Below are positions 12,396 to 23,850 of a stretch of 64,000 bases of DNA, piece by piece; the stretch's first letter is position 1, and every line of letters begins with the position of its first letter. The position numbers were made by a program, and so were the translations under genes. Under the pieces are notes generated by a model, which was given only the letters and a program-made list of their open reading frames with translations, did no database searches and was not told the DNA's origin. Source of the DNA: Inia geoffrensis (lineage: Eukaryota > Chordata > Mammalia > Artiodactyla > Iniidae). The DNA lies in assembly GCA_036417435.1 (NCBI GenBank), contig CM070910.1, positions 15,813,501-15,877,500 of the forward strand, read 5' to 3'.

Positions 12396-13299
12396 AATTA
12401 TCTTATATATGTTTAAGCTTTTCCCCTTCAGGAGAAGTATTTTTTTAATGGCAGGTTACAAACCCAAACTGTGTTATGAAATCAATTTAGGGGGTCACAA
12501 CCAGCAATTGTGGTAAATTAAATAGAACAGAATATTGTATTTCAACATTAATAAAGTCATATTTTATATTAACTTTGTAATTTTTCTTTCACGTACATGG
12601 TAACATTAAGTGGCGCTTTGTGAATCTCTGTTTTCATCCATCCATGTGTCAGTGTATGTATCAGGCAGCAAGAGTGTTTCTTTCTAGGGCCACAGTCAAA
12701 AAAATTTGAGAACCACTGACTTACAGAATGAGGATGGTAGGGAGTAAGGGAAGATGAAACAGTGTAATGTGCCAGAAACCACTTTTTAAAATGTAGAGAG
12801 CTGCAGCAAAAGGAAAGCCCCCCTAAATGGATGTTCAGGATAACCCAGGGGATACTCTCAGTGTACAAGTCTGTTCATGGCTGGGCTGCTGCAGGCGTTT
12901 CAGTAATCCGAAGTTAACAACAGGCTTTTATTTCCAAAGCAAATCAAACTGCAAAACTGGAAGTACAGATGTTATCTTGATGCTGGGCAAGATGGGAAAA
13001 ACTGACATGACTTATCCAGTTAAGTCCTCTTGCAATACTCGTCAAAGTAGACACTATGCCAGATATCAAATGCCCTTAAAAACTATCAGGGTTTGGGAGA
13101 GATATGAAAATGTCTTAAAACAGAAATTCTTAACATGTGGATGTAGATTTAACCTAGCAGTTCTGTTATAAGCAAATTCCTAGGTGAAAATGTAACTGAC
13201 TGTACAAGAAGATGAAATGGAAAATAACTATAAACGTAAATAATCATTTTAGGATCTATAAAGACGTTTATTTATGTATCCAAAAGGCTGTATGATGTG

Positions 13300-13380
13300 G
13301 GGGGCAGGGGTTATTAATTTTTATTGGTGTATAGTTGCTTTACAATGTCGTGTTAGTTTCTGCTGTATGTACGATGTGGC
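13300..13380 (-). mobile_element. L1 3' end fragment, antisense
   Basis: TTATTGGTGTATAGTTGCTTTACAATGTCGTGTTAGTTTCTGCTGTA is the reverse complement of the L1 3' end seen in sense at about 49.24-49.30 kb (ctgtacacctgagactaacaggacattg). Confidence 0.6.
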
Positions 13381-13965
13381 GTGTAACAGTACCACCCTTA
13401 GACTGTGTAGGAGGGGCCACAGCCCTGGGCCCCACTCATCTTCCTGCAGAGTTCCTGGCACCAGGTGGACTTACCCATCCAGAGCCGGTATCCCTCCATC
13501 TGGTTTTAGCCTACACTCTGTCCCCAGAATTCCCTGATCAAATACCAGGACACTTCCAGGGCATGAACAGGCTCCTTCCAGGTCTGGCCTCCCAAAGGGG
13601 GACTTTGCCACTGGTTGGAGCCAGAGGCACAGTTAGGGGGGGACAAAGGGTGTGGACAGACTGGACATGCAAGTGGACACGATGCCCTTTACCTCACTGA
13701 AGGTATCACAGGTGAAGAACCGAGGAAAGCAGGTCCTGGCCCAGGGGAAGATTCTCCCAACCAGCTATGAGCTCTGGGAAATCGGAGAATTCAAAGTTCA
13801 AGCCTAGCTTTCCAGGCCATTATGAAGATATCTTTGCCAAGGTAGGAGGACAGAATATATCTAAATGCTCATTAGCTTGATTCATAACTTTTAAACATTT
13901 CGACACATGCTATGAGGGCCTCCATCTGTTCTCTTGCACAGGACCCTGCAGAGTTATACGCAGGC
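13381..13965. other. Intronic sequence, nothing recognised
   Basis: Moderately GC-rich intron with a 121-codon open plus-strand frame (13335-13700) that lacks any recognisable domain, splice context or homology. I regard it as chance. Confidence 0.5.
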
Positions 13966-13969
13966 TCGG

Positions 13970-14205
13970 TGCTTAGAACATGGACCAGAGCCACACTGCT
14001 GGGCTCTTACCCCACCTCACCCAGTGACATTCACCAGCTATGTGAACTTGGGAAAGGCTCTTAATCCCTCTGTGTCTCAGTTTCCTCATCTGCAAAACAG
14101 AGATGATAACAGCACTCTCTTCATACGGGTTGTTGTAATGACTAAATGAATCAGTGCCTGGAACAACACGCAGTGCGTAATATAAGTACTCCATAAATTC
14201 TGTCT
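13970..14205 (+). repeat. MIR SINE, sense
   Basis: CACCAGCTATGTGAACTTGGGAAAGGCTCTTAATCCCTCTGTGTCTCAGTTTCCTCATCTGCAAAACAGAGATGATAACAGCACTC...GTACTCCATAAATT follows the MIR consensus nearly throughout. Confidence 0.85.
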
Positions 14206-14209
14206 TTGT

Positions 14210-15945
14210 ATTATTCCCTGTATAAAACCGATTGGCCACTGAAAACTTCTAGATAAAACCATAGCCAGGAAGTTATTCTGTGTATTTCTTCTCTCCCACT
14301 CCTTTCTAATTTTAAATATCATACTTTATGCCACTCTAAAGGACCACTATTTTCTATTCTGAAAAGGACAAGTCATCTAACTGCTGACCTGCCTGATGCA
14401 AGTTCTTCTGAAATTAAATACACGTTCATCTGGAAGACCCCAACCTGGCAGATAGCTCAGGCCTCTGGCTGGTTCGAAGTCTGGCAAGCTGGCTTTCTCT
14501 GTCAATTTCACGGGCTAAACATTTGGAGACATTACCAATTTTAAGTGTAAAAAAGGACATTGCCTAACCTTCATAGTCATGAGATTCAGAGCTACAAGCC
14601 AGGTAGGTCCTTCTCGATTCGCAAACCAGAGGCTGAAATACTTGAAGCTATCAGCAAGGAAAGGCTACCAGACCAGAGAAATGAAGCTAAAAATAGAGCC
14701 CTACCAGTGGAAAAATAGATGGCAGAAGACAATCCCTTACATGGCTACTTATTAGTCCACAGGCTTTTTATTATTCAACGAAGGTGCAGCATCAATATAG
14801 TATGTACAAATTGCCAACAGCCCTTTCAGTGACTTATATTTCTTCAACCTAAAATGACAGAACAACTTGAAGAGGAATATTTGCCCCATTTTAATGACAT
14901 GAGGGCAGCCTATAGCATCTTGTGTCATTTCACCACAAAACCTCTCAACTCTCTAGCTGTTTGCTATACGTTGAGGTCTGAAATGGGGGAAGTACAAGGA
15001 AAAGATTCAAGGTCATATTTACCTTTTAAAATAGGTACCTAACCTACGTGTTTAATACAGTGAGTATTCAATCTTTCATTTTTTTCCAATTATTCAGAAG
15101 AACCTTTAAAATATATGATTTGCCAACCTGATGAGAGGCTGAACTCTTTCCCAAGCTACATCTATTTAGTCTCCCATGAAAAGAACATTGCTAAATCATT
15201 GTTAATTTCAACAACAGTTTCTCTATTAACCCAAATCTTCTCCAAGCCCAAAATGGAGTATAAAGACCAGTATGAAATAAGTGAAAAGTAATTGGACTCT
15301 ACAGAGGCAAGACTGAGCACATCCATCCATCCCACAGTAATCCCATCTAAATCAAATACATTGTTTCTTTAAAGAGTTTTGCCAACTTCCTATTTTTAAA
15401 AAAACCCATAAACACTTCCTATTTTGGCTAGTTTTATTTATGCAATTAAAATGGCTTTTTATAAGAGCTGGGCTGGAGAAACAACATATTTTTACAAGCC
15501 CATTAGTCATATAGTCAAGCTTCATTATATCACAATCATTCATCAGGAGTCTGTAATGAGAATGCTGTTTCCTTGCGCGATGAGAATGTTAAGGAAAATA
15601 TGTATTCACAATAGGCCATAAAATGTGTGAGATCTAAACCACAGGAAAAGCCAGTGGGTTCATCTGGCTTTCATTTTTGCTGTAGAGGGTAACCGCCCTA
15701 TAGACACAAGCCTAGCTTTAACTTAGAAACCATATCCTTAATTATTAACCCTCCTTATTCTCCCACCCTTTCCAAACTCCACTCCCTTAAGAGAAGCAGA
15801 ATACTTCATTTACAAATACTGTTATTAAAGACTCTCATGGGCGATCATTTTGGCTTCGGTCATTTTTCTGCCATACTTTTGTTACAGCTTATTCTAAATA
15901 TTTCTCCTTACAACTATTTCTCCTGACGTGGCAGTCAGATTTGCG
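14210..15945. other. Intron 1 sequence before the CpG island
   Basis: AT-rich DNA with no recognised gene, exon of PPP1R14C or high-copy repeat. Confidence 0.5.
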
Positions 15946-16737
15946 TATAAGCTTAGCCCCTGAACTGTGGGAAGTAAATGTCGCGGCGGAGGGGGAGCTG
16001 GGCGATTCCGGGCATCCCGCACACCACCCGCAGGCTCCCTTCCTTCCACCCAGGCACCCTTCCAGGTTGCCCAAGCCTCTCATTCTGCGCCCGTCAACGG
16101 GAGTAACTGAAACTGGGCAGGAAGAAAGAAAGCTGCTTCAACAAAGCCCAACGCGTGCAGCTTTGGTAATGCAAGGCCGAATTATGGAGACGTGCGTCGG
16201 GACTGGCTAGAAAAGGGAAAGCGTTCAGCTTATGATTTTGTTGTATATTTCGGAAACCGAGGTGGTCTCTAAGATCCCCAGAACCTCTCCTCTCCGTTAA
16301 GCAGCTTTCAGTCTTTTCCCTGCTCCCCCTCCACAGAAACCGGGTCTGCCAGGGTCCCAGCAGTGAGCGCTGTTCTCGTGGGTTTGCGCGCAGCCGGGGT
16401 GATCCCCTCCGAGCCCCACTTCGGGGAGCTGCAGCTGGAGCCGAGAAGAGCCCGGGGCTGGCAGAAACGCAGCGCGCCGAGCAAGACCCAGCCCTTGGCA
16501 CGTCCATCAAGGGGGCCCCCAGCTCTCCGGGCACCCGGCAGCTGAACCCAGGAGGGGCTTCGCCATCGCTGCGCCCCGGCACCAGAGGGCACTCTGGAGA
16601 GAGAACACGCCGCGCCTCGCTCCCAGCCCTGGGTCCCCAGGAGCCAGGGCGGTGCGCGTCAGGGAGCCAGAGCCCTGGAGAATTCCTGTGTTTGCGCAGC
16701 GGGGCCAGGGAGGCCTCCGACCCTCCCGGTCCCGCGT

Positions 16738-16745
16738 CCAGGTAC
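16738..16745 (-). other. PPP1R14C: Splice donor of PPP1R14C exon 1
   Basis: On the minus strand the sequence after the GAG codon is GTACCTGG, a good match to the 5' splice-site consensus. It interrupts the conserved protein exactly where similarity to PPP1R14C stops. Read-through would continue in frame as VPGRGTG, which does not resemble the family. Confidence 0.85.
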
Positions 16746-17054
16746 CTCGCAGCCGTAAAGCTGTCCCAGCTGCTCCACGATCCACTCCTCTAGCACGAGC
16801 CGCTTCCGAAGCTCTTTGCGATCGTATTTCACTGTCACTTTTCCCTGCTGGTGGCGCCGCTGCTGCTGCTGCTGAACGTGCCCGGCAGCGGACGCCGTGG
16901 CCACGGGCGCCGAGTCCTCCCGGGAGGAGCCCGAACCGCTGCTCGAGCCCGGGCTGCCGCCGGCGCCGCCCCGGGGGCTCTGGAAGAAAACCCGCGCGCC
17001 GCCGCCGCCGGCGGCCCCGCCGGCCGCCTCACTGCTGCCCGTCGCCACCGACAT
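16746..17054 (-). CDS. PPP1R14C: PPP1R14C (KEPI) coding exon 1, partial gene
   Basis: This is the first coding exon of the PKC-potentiated inhibitor of protein phosphatase 1, subunit 14C. The family binds PP1 catalytic subunit and inhibits it when a threonine in the PHI domain is phosphorylated. The 103 codons read MSVATGSSEAAGG..., a Gly/Ser/Ala-rich low-complexity N-terminus, a QQQQQRRHQQ run (residues 61-70), then the start of the PHI domain, GKVTVKYDRKELRKRL (71-86), ending EQLGQLYGCE. Thr74 is the predicted regulatory threonine (Thr73 in human as I recall it, with one Gly fewer before it). The ATG has a purine at -3. The exon ends in phase 0 at GAG, followed by a GTACCTGG donor, so about 60 C-terminal residues lie in later exons. 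I saw none of these in the 16.7 kb downstream. Identity rests on strong similarity to the remembered human protein. Confidence 0.95.
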
Positions 17055-17710
17055 GTCCCCGTGCGCGCCGGAGACCGAGTGAGGCCCGGAGGAGGGGCGG
17101 GCGGAGCGCCCGGCACCGCTACCGCCTTGGGCCGGGCAGCGGCATGCGCGGGCTTCGTCAGCACCTGCTCCGCGCCGCCGCCGGCTCGCGGGGAGCTCTG
17201 GAGGAGGAGCCGCTGCGACTGGGAGGAGCGCGGGCGGGGGGGGGAGGGGCGGGGAGGAGGGCGGGCGGGGGCCGCAGCCCTAGGGACTCAGCCGAGGACC
17301 CTCTGGGTCCAGCCCCGGAGGCGGATCCGGCGCCCGGCAGGCAGCGGGCCCGGGGCGTGGGAGTTGCGCGCGGCGAAGGGGGTGTGGGCGCGCAGATACG
17401 CACGGGCGACCGGCGTGGCTCTGGGGCCGGGTACTCTGCGCGGGTGACCGTGTGCTGCCCTGCAGGACACGGGGATTGCGCTTCTCCCGCCGCCTCGGCC
17501 GGCGCTGCCGGGGACTGCGCTGGCGACCGCCTGGGGCAGGGGACGCGGGAAGGGGCCGAGGCGCAGGTTCCTCGCAGAGGTTTCCCTCTCCCTGCCGCCT
17601 CCTCTGAGGGCGGGGCGGTGTCTCCTCCCCTCCCGGGCCCATCCCGCCGCTCCAAACACCCGTTCCTATCCGTGCCACTTCCTCTCTCGGAGAGTGAGAA
17701 AAACTGACGA

Positions 17711-18750
17711 GGCGATGTTTGTGCAATCAGGCAATCACCGCGCCTGAGAAATTCTCTTCAGACCAGACAGTGTCTTGTTACCTCAAAGACAGTACATTCA
17801 GATATCTTCGTATCTAAAGGGCAGAAGGCTTGATGTCTCTTGGGCAAGGGACTGGGGATATCCTGACAGCAAATACTTCTCTTAAGAGTCAGTGCTGGTT
17901 ACTGGTCTTACATTTCTAGTATTGTATTCCCTGCATAGCCAGCTTTCTTAATACCATTTCCAAACAACGTCTTTGAAGCTAGCAAAGTAACAGCACTGAC
18001 TGACTACTTTTAAAACATCAGGCAGCCAAGAAGGGTTACAAATGAATGAGCTTACTATGCGGTTTAGGGCAAGGAGATGGGGAGGAAAGTTCTAAACAGA
18101 AAACTGCATGTGTATGTGTGTAAAATTATAGGGAGACACTAATATGTTTCTGTTGTACATAACAATACATTACTGTTCAGGCAACTGAAAGAAACCGCAA
18201 AAGATGTTCAAACACAAGTAAGTAGCTTTTATGAACTTTTTTAAAACCTGGTGAAGGTTACTGGCAGCTACTCAAGTACGTTTCTCAGAGATAAAGAATC
18301 AAGTCAATTTCCTCTGAACACTTTCTATGATGGAGAGGATTCTGGGTGGGCGCCTAGACTCACAGCTATAAAGACACTGAAAATAAAAGTAGCCAGCAGC
18401 TTTGTCTCGCCTCTTCTGGCTGGTGCCCTGGTCTGCCCTATCCAGATTTGTGTCTGCTTTATTCCTTCACTTGGGGTTTTCCAGCCAGAACATGACTGCG
18501 AAGGGATTTTCCCAAGTGTTCCATGCCTAATGTGCATCACCGGGACAGGTCTGGCCTTGAAGAGTGAAAGGAAAGATCTAGTGGGGATTGTGTGAAATAA
18601 GGTGGCTGGTGTGCGTCTTGGACTCTTCTTGTAATTAGAGGGGGTCAAGGCTAAAATTCCCTGCCCCCTGGAAGAGGCCAGCAGTCCTTAAGGTGGTAGG
18701 TTTCCCACCCAACCTTTCATGGAGAAGGGAGACAAAACTACACTGATTGG
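17711..18750. other. Upstream flank of PPP1R14C, unclassified
   Basis: Sequence just 5' of the CpG island. No gene or repeat is recognised. It could hold distal promoter or enhancer sequence, but nothing visible proves that. Confidence 0.45.
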
Positions 18751-19095
18751 CTCCTAGAGATTTTTTTTGTTTAATAAATTTATTTATTTACTTATTTTTG
18801 GCTGCGTTGGGTCTTCGCTGCTGTGCACGGGCTTTCTCTAGTTGCGGCGAGCGGGGGCTACTCTTCGTTGCGGCGCGCAGGCTTCTCGTTGCGGTGGCCT
18901 CTCTTGTTGCAGAGTACGGGCTCTAGGCGTGCGGGCTTCAGTGGTTGTGGTGCGTGGGCTCAGTAGTTGTGGCACACGGGCTTAGTTGCTCCGTGGCATG
19001 TAGGATCTTCGCGGACCAGGGCTCGAACCCGTGTCCCCTGCATTGGCAGGTGGATCCTTAACCACTGTGCCACCAGGGAAGCCCACTCCTAGAGA
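18751..19095 (-). mobile_element. CHR SINE, long form, antisense, 10-bp TSD
   Basis: A T-rich tail, TTTTTGGCTGCGTTGGGTCTTCGCTGCTG...GGCTTTCTCTAGTTGCGGCGAGC and the head complement CCACCAGGGAAGCCCA. Target-site duplications CTCCTAGAGA flank it at 18751-18760 and 19086-19095. Confidence 0.93.
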
Positions 19096-19099
19096 CGGA

Positions 19100-19765
19100 T
19101 GACAGTTCTCCACATCACCCCCTCTAGACATCCCGCGCTTATCCAAGTTACCTAACACCAGCTTTAACCAGCTGGACTAACCAGGAGAATTTCATTCAAA
19201 ACCAAAAAACAGCTAAAATTGTAGTTAATGAAGGAGAAACTGTATAAAATCTTGGCCTCATTCTGGTGTTGGGGACTGGCCATACCAATTATTTCGAAAA
19301 CTGTGCCTGGTTTCCAGGAGTATGGCAAAGAGTGGAAAATTCCATCTCCTTACTTTGAGTCTTTGGACAATGAATTCAGTCATTCAATAATAACTTCAAA
19401 GGATTTATAGAAATTCACAAAGTTCTTTCTGAGAATTTCTTGTGTCAGTTTTTTTCTCACTGCATAAGATTTCTTCCTTTATGCTTAAAATTCAGCTTTC
19501 ACTTATATGACTTCAAAAATGACAAGTACTAAGTACATATAAGAAGAAATTTAGAGTTTTAGGCATCCTAACTTGTAGAAAAATAGCCAGGGAAGAGTCA
19601 AGCTCTTTCCAGGGGTACACTGACCTTCGGATGCCCAAATGAGTCACCTTGACTTGGAATTATGAGTTGCAGTAAACAAGAGCTCCTCTTCCTATAAATC
19701 CAATAGCTCCACCCAGGATATAATTTACATTTGAAGTGAACTCCACAGCCCCACTCTTGCCACAA

Positions 19766-19801
<36 letters not shown>

Positions 19802-20590
19802 CTCAGTGTTTGAATAATCAAAACTCAGTGTTCAAATCTTGACAGAGAATAGAATTACCATTTTTGCAGATTTCAAATACTGAAGACAAAATATTTGGGA
19901 ACAAGGGAATTATTCTCGGGCCAGAAACCGTTTACACAGATGAATATTTAAATTCAGCAAAACCAAAGATATTTCTCATCTCTAAGGTTAAAATGTAAAT
20001 TTGTCCAGGGCAAACCCCTTCATTTCTACTGCAAACAAGTTTTTTTTAATGGTAGTTAATCAAAAACAATGAATAGTTTTTAGTGAATTAAATGGTCTGG
20101 AGTTTCCTAGAACACAAGAGATGAGCTTCCATCATCTAAGGATTCTATCAGTTGCTCACAGTATTTTCAGTTTGCAGAATACAGTCCAGTATTTCATTAG
20201 TCTTTACGGAGTGAGAGCAGCGATGTTGTTAACAGTATATCAGTGTAGTCTTCCTCTGGCTACTCTCTCTTCTCCCCACCCTGCCGCCACCCCTTTTTTT
20301 TTTCCTTCCTAACTCTGGACCTTTGATTGTATCACATAGTACAATTTGGAATCATGATTCCAAAATAAACTTAGCCACTACTTGCATAAATAACCAGAGC
20401 CAATAACAGTCACTGTCACAATTCTAAAATTTTGTCTCGGCAATTAACAGAAGTTCTTACCTGACTGTTCAGAGATGATGAAAAGCAGGGGGGAAAATCC
20501 ATAGCTTCAGCTCTTCCCTTCTAACAAAGATTAAGTATCCCTGCACCTTCTTGTAAGCCTGGCCTATGGAATAGTTTGTCTCTTTCTGTA
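19100..20590. other. Intergenic, (CA)n only
   Basis: No gene recognised. A (CA)n tract of about 16 units sits at 19767-19799. The rest is AT-rich and unclassified. Confidence 0.5.
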
Positions 20591-20599
20591 AAACTAAGG

Positions 20600-21165
20600 T
20601 CAAATTTGTTTCGAGAGGAGCCAGTTCTCCCCTGTCCAGCCAAAGGCCTCCTGCCCTCCCCCTTTCACCGTCCAGTGTTCTGGAAGAGTGGTCCATTCCC
20701 CCAGGTCTCTGTCTTCCCCTCTCACGCTCTGCCCTCTGCAGTGCCGCTGCCACCACTGCCAACCGAGGTCTCCCCCCGAACTCCATGTTGCTCAATTCAG
20801 TCTGTGCTTCTTCAGCTCTTATCTACCTTGACCTCCCGCCACATCTGACAGCCTTGAACCTCTTTTTGCCAACACCCTCCTGGTTTTGCTCCCACCTCTG
20901 TCTGTTCCATCACAGTGATTCCAGAGAACTCCTTTTCCTACATCTCTGCCTTAAAGGTAAGCAGTTCTCCAGGATTCTATTGTCAGCTCCTCTTTGTTAA
21001 TTCACATGCTCACTCCAGGTGACTTTGTCTCCTGATGAAGTTTCCAGTTTGACAACCTACCATCTACCTGCCACAGACTCCCCAAATCATGACCTCCAGA
21101 GGATTCCTGGTCCGAGCTTCAGGTCTACAGGTACATCACCTTTAGTGCCCACGCATGCAAATACG
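20600..21165 (+). mobile_element. L2 LINE, sense, 5' portion (RT region)
   Basis: TCTTATCTACCTTGACCTCCCGCCACATCTGACAGCCTTGAACC...CTCCTGGTTTTGCTCCCACCTCTGTC...CAACCTACCATCTACCTGCCACAGACTCCC...ATGACCTCCAG follows the L2 ORF2 consensus in order. It appears to continue after an interruption at 22270. Confidence 0.75.
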
Positions 21166-22250
21166 TTTATAGTTAAAGTACACAAATATACACCCATCTC
21201 AATTCATTAGAAAGCCAAACAGTACAGTGAATATTGTTTTGGTCATGGATGGTCAGCACAGTAAGATTTTTTTACCACAAACCACAATAAGAAATACATT
21301 TCTGGCATGACCTAAATAGATATCCACACACATAACTTGCCCATATTACATGTAATACACTCTGACATGTCCTACCCTATTCTGTTCTGTTCTATTATTT
21401 TTAAGGAATGCTGTTCACAGTCTACTAAACCCACTAAAGGGTTGCAACCCAGAACTGGAAAAGCCCTGCTATTGGCCAGAACCATGCCTACGCGTGCCAG
21501 TCCTGGCTCTCCTCACTCTTCATGGCTGGTTATTTATTCCCCTGGCACTCTTTTTCTGTCATTCTTAACTTAAGTGTTCTGGTCAACAATTTTGACCCCA
21601 AATGGCTGATACAGAGCATACGTGTGATCCTCCTGGCAATGCCACAAAAGAACTAAAGAAAAATATTCAGGACATGAAGATGGGCCTTCGCTGGACCGCC
21701 ACACTCCCTCAGGAAATGGTGGACGGCCTGGATGGTAAAGATCAAAGGTCATTAGGGATTGCTAGAGCCTCCAGCCTCAAGACAAGTATATGGTGATGGT
21801 TACCAGCCCAAGCCTCAGATCCCAAGTGCCTGGATTGAATCGGGCCTCTGCCACTTAGGCACTGTGTAGCCTCGGCAAGTTACTTAACCTCTCTGTGCCT
21901 CCATTTCTCCATCTATAAAATGATCAGTAGCACTTGTCTCACAGGTTGTTCTGAGGGAAAATGAGTTACTAGGGGAAAAGCACCTAGAACAGTGCCTACT
22001 GTTATGTGTGAAGGGATCATAGACATAGCAGAGAGAACTCACTATAGGTCCAACAGTGTCGCAGAGAAATTATTGCCATAGGCACATCATATGTCCAGGG
22101 ATGTGAAGAGAACAGTGGGAAAGTATCTCCATAGGGAACCTGCTCCAGTCATTACCCAGCACGATTCAGTTAGCGTTCCCATTGACCAGTTCCGATAAAT
22201 GGAGGTAAACACCTATACCCACTGCTTACTTAAGTAAACACCTATACCCA
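21166..22250. other. Material interrupting L2, with a MIR
   Basis: About 1.1 kb separates two collinear parts of one L2. It contains unclassified DNA (21170-21800) and a sense MIR (21805-22010: CTGGATTGAATCGGGCCTCTGCCACTTAGGCACTGTG...GTTACTTAACCTCTCTGTGCCTCCATTTCTCCATCTATAAAATG). At its right edge is a 21-bp direct repeat, described separately. Confidence 0.6.
21805..22015 (+). repeat. MIR SINE, sense
   Basis: Near-complete MIR: tRNA-like part, GTTACTTAACCTCTCTGTGCC, ATAAAATGATCAGTAGCACTTGTCTCACAGGTTGTTCTGAGG, and CACCTAGAACAGTGCCTAC. Confidence 0.88.
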
Positions 22251-22254
22251 CTGC
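22205..22254. repeat. 21-bp direct repeat, period 29
   Basis: GTAAACACCTATACCCACTGC occurs perfectly at 22205-22225 and 22234-22254, separated by TTACTTAA. Confidence 0.95.
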
Positions 22255-22288
22255 ATCCATGTGGAGGTTGGCACCTCCATGTGGATGC
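22253..22288. repeat. Imperfect inverted repeat
   Basis: GCATCCA...GGAGGT pairs with ACCTCC...TGGATGC around a TGGC loop, with a 3-nt internal mismatch on each side. The arms total 13 paired bases per side. Confidence 0.85.
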
Positions 22289-23440
22289 CTTGAAGTCACC
22301 TCAAATTAACAAATTCAAAATGAAATCACCATCTTCCCAGGCCAGACCTGCTTCACTTCCTAGCCTTCCTTTGCCAGGACTGTTTAGCACCATTCACTCA
22401 CTTCTCTGCTCAACCTAGAAACTTGAGAACCATCTACCTCAGTCTCTTATCCACCATGTCCAATTAATAAGCAAACCCTAATGGTCCCATGTTTGTCTGG
22501 ATCTCAAACCTGCTTCCTCCTCGGGTCCCCACACTGTCCTGTGGACTTCTCCCATGCTCTCCTACTTTGTCTTCATGCCCTGCCTTCCATGCATTTTCTA
22601 TACTACTCCCACAGGGAGATTTCCGAAAGCAAATGTGATCAGTAGCCTATGCTTAAAATTCCCTCCCTATTCCCCATTCCCTTCAGGCTGAAGTCCAATC
22701 AACTTAGCATTGCACACAGGCTTTTCTTGCTCTGGCCCTTGCTTTCTGCTCCAGCATCTGTTCAGAAACTCCCCATCCCACCCAAACACCCATACACACC
22801 TCACTCTGCCCAATACCTCACTGAACGTGGAGTTCCCAAACACAGAACCCTCTCGCTACTTTTGCCTGTGCCTACAACCCCCTTCCCAGCTCCCCATGGT
22901 GCCAGGCTGACCCCTCAACCCCTCCGGGATCATCTCCGGGTCTCACCTCCTGGACTAAACTCTCCGAGATCTCCTTGGTCTCAGCTAGATGCTGCTCTCA
23001 TGTTTGCCCGTTGGACACCATCTGTCACGTCACCCATCAAGCCTTTTTGTGATCAAGTCTCTGCTCCAGTGTCACCTCCTCAGCAGGCCTTCTCTCTGCA
23101 CCCTCTCTCCCCTCCATCTCTTTCTTCCTTCTTCTCATTCTTAAGACTACTTGAAGAGCATATATGTATTTGTTAACAGACTCACTCTCCCGACGGAATG
23201 TAAATTTCATGAGGACAGGGACTCCATTGTTCAATTTCTCCACTTCCTAAAACCATCGTAACACTAGGCGTCTCACTGTCGACAGAAGGAGTCTGTTAAG
23301 TCCTCTGTCCCTTCCACTAGATTGTAAACTCCCGAAGACATGGACGTGGCGTGGCTAATGGAGTTTATATTCTCAGCACCAAGAACAGTGCTTACGACAT
23401 GGTAGGTGCCCTGAAATAGGGAATGAGTAAAACTAATCTC
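22270..23440 (+). mobile_element. L2 LINE, sense, 3' portion
   Basis: CACCTCCATGTGGATGCCTTGAAGTCACCTCAAATTAACAAATTC, CTTCAGGCTGAAGTCCAATCAACTTAGCATTGCACACAGGCTTTTC, AGTGTCACCTCCTCAGCAGGCCTTCTC and ATTGTAAACTCCCGAAGACATGG follow the L2 3' consensus in order. Open frames such as 22649-23176 are decayed L2. Confidence 0.8.
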
Positions 23441-23734
23441 CACTTCTGTCTGTACACCTTTTTTTTTCTTGATTCTCCAATATAAACACATAGAAATACA
23501 GGTCTCTCTCATCTCTCCTCAGTGTAGGCTCAATCTGGAGGTGGTTGTTCTTTTAAATCAAAGGAAATCATGCTTCTCCCCTCTACAGAGAAGCTCCTGG
23601 GTTTTTACTTAGTTTCCATAGTAAACAAAGGAGATAACTGTCACTCTGCTCTCCCAAGGTCCCACACACCTTTTTCACCAGTATTTGGTTTCAGCTTTTG
23701 AACACCTTGTTGGTTTGAGGCTGTTAGGAGATAG

Positions 23735-23850
23735 TGGCTAAAGAATCAGGTGTGAAATCAAATTGTGATTCCAACTCTCCTCTTACCTGACTCTGCCTTC
23801 ATCTGAGCAGTTGTTTTCCCATCTGCAAAAGTAGGAATGATTCTAAAGGC
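23735..23850 (+). repeat. MIR fragment, sense
   Basis: GAATCAGGTGTGAAATCAAATTGTGATTCCAACTCTCCTCTTACCTGACTCTG...GTTGTTTTCCCATCTGCAAAAGTAGG resembles the 5' half and core of MIR. Confidence 0.5.

Larger units (their letters stand above)
1..16745 (-). other. PPP1R14C: Intron 1 of PPP1R14C (5' part)
   Basis: All sequence downstream of the exon 1 donor on the minus strand. No exon with the expected acidic continuation of the PHI domain (EEEMPEVEID-like) is recognisable on the minus strand. The intron therefore runs past the window edge, consistent with the long first intron of this gene in other mammals. Its contents are the repeats listed separately. Confidence 0.75.
15950..17710. promoter_or_regulatory. 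PPP1R14C: CpG island with PPP1R14C promoter and 5' UTR
   Basis: A stretch of very high G+C with dense CpG contrasts with the AT-rich flanks and is centred on the PPP1R14C start codon. GC-box sequences (GGGGCGGGCGG near 17094-17104 and a run of GGGGCGGGG/GGGCGGGCGG at 17231-17270) lie just upstream of the minus-strand ATG. No TATA box is evident, as expected of a CpG-island promoter. The transcription start cannot be fixed from sequence; it is likely between about 17060 and 17300. The island continues about 0.8 kb into intron 1. Long open frames on both strands here follow from GC richness, not from extra genes. Confidence 0.85.

Noticed and set aside
13335..13700. 121-codon plus-strand frame
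   Set aside because: No recognisable homology, composition or partner exons; overlaps an L1 fragment at its start.
16094..16582. 162-codon minus-strand frame in intron 1
   Set aside because: Also within the CpG island, no domain, and downstream of the exon 1 donor.
16652..17707. 351-codon plus-strand open frame across the CpG island
   Set aside because: GC-rich DNA is stop-poor. The product is Arg/Ala/Gly/Pro-rich with no domain and lies antisense to PPP1R14C exon 1, which accounts for the conserved frame.
22649..23176. 175-codon plus-strand frame
   Set aside because: Decayed L2 3' region; no start context or domain outside the repeat.
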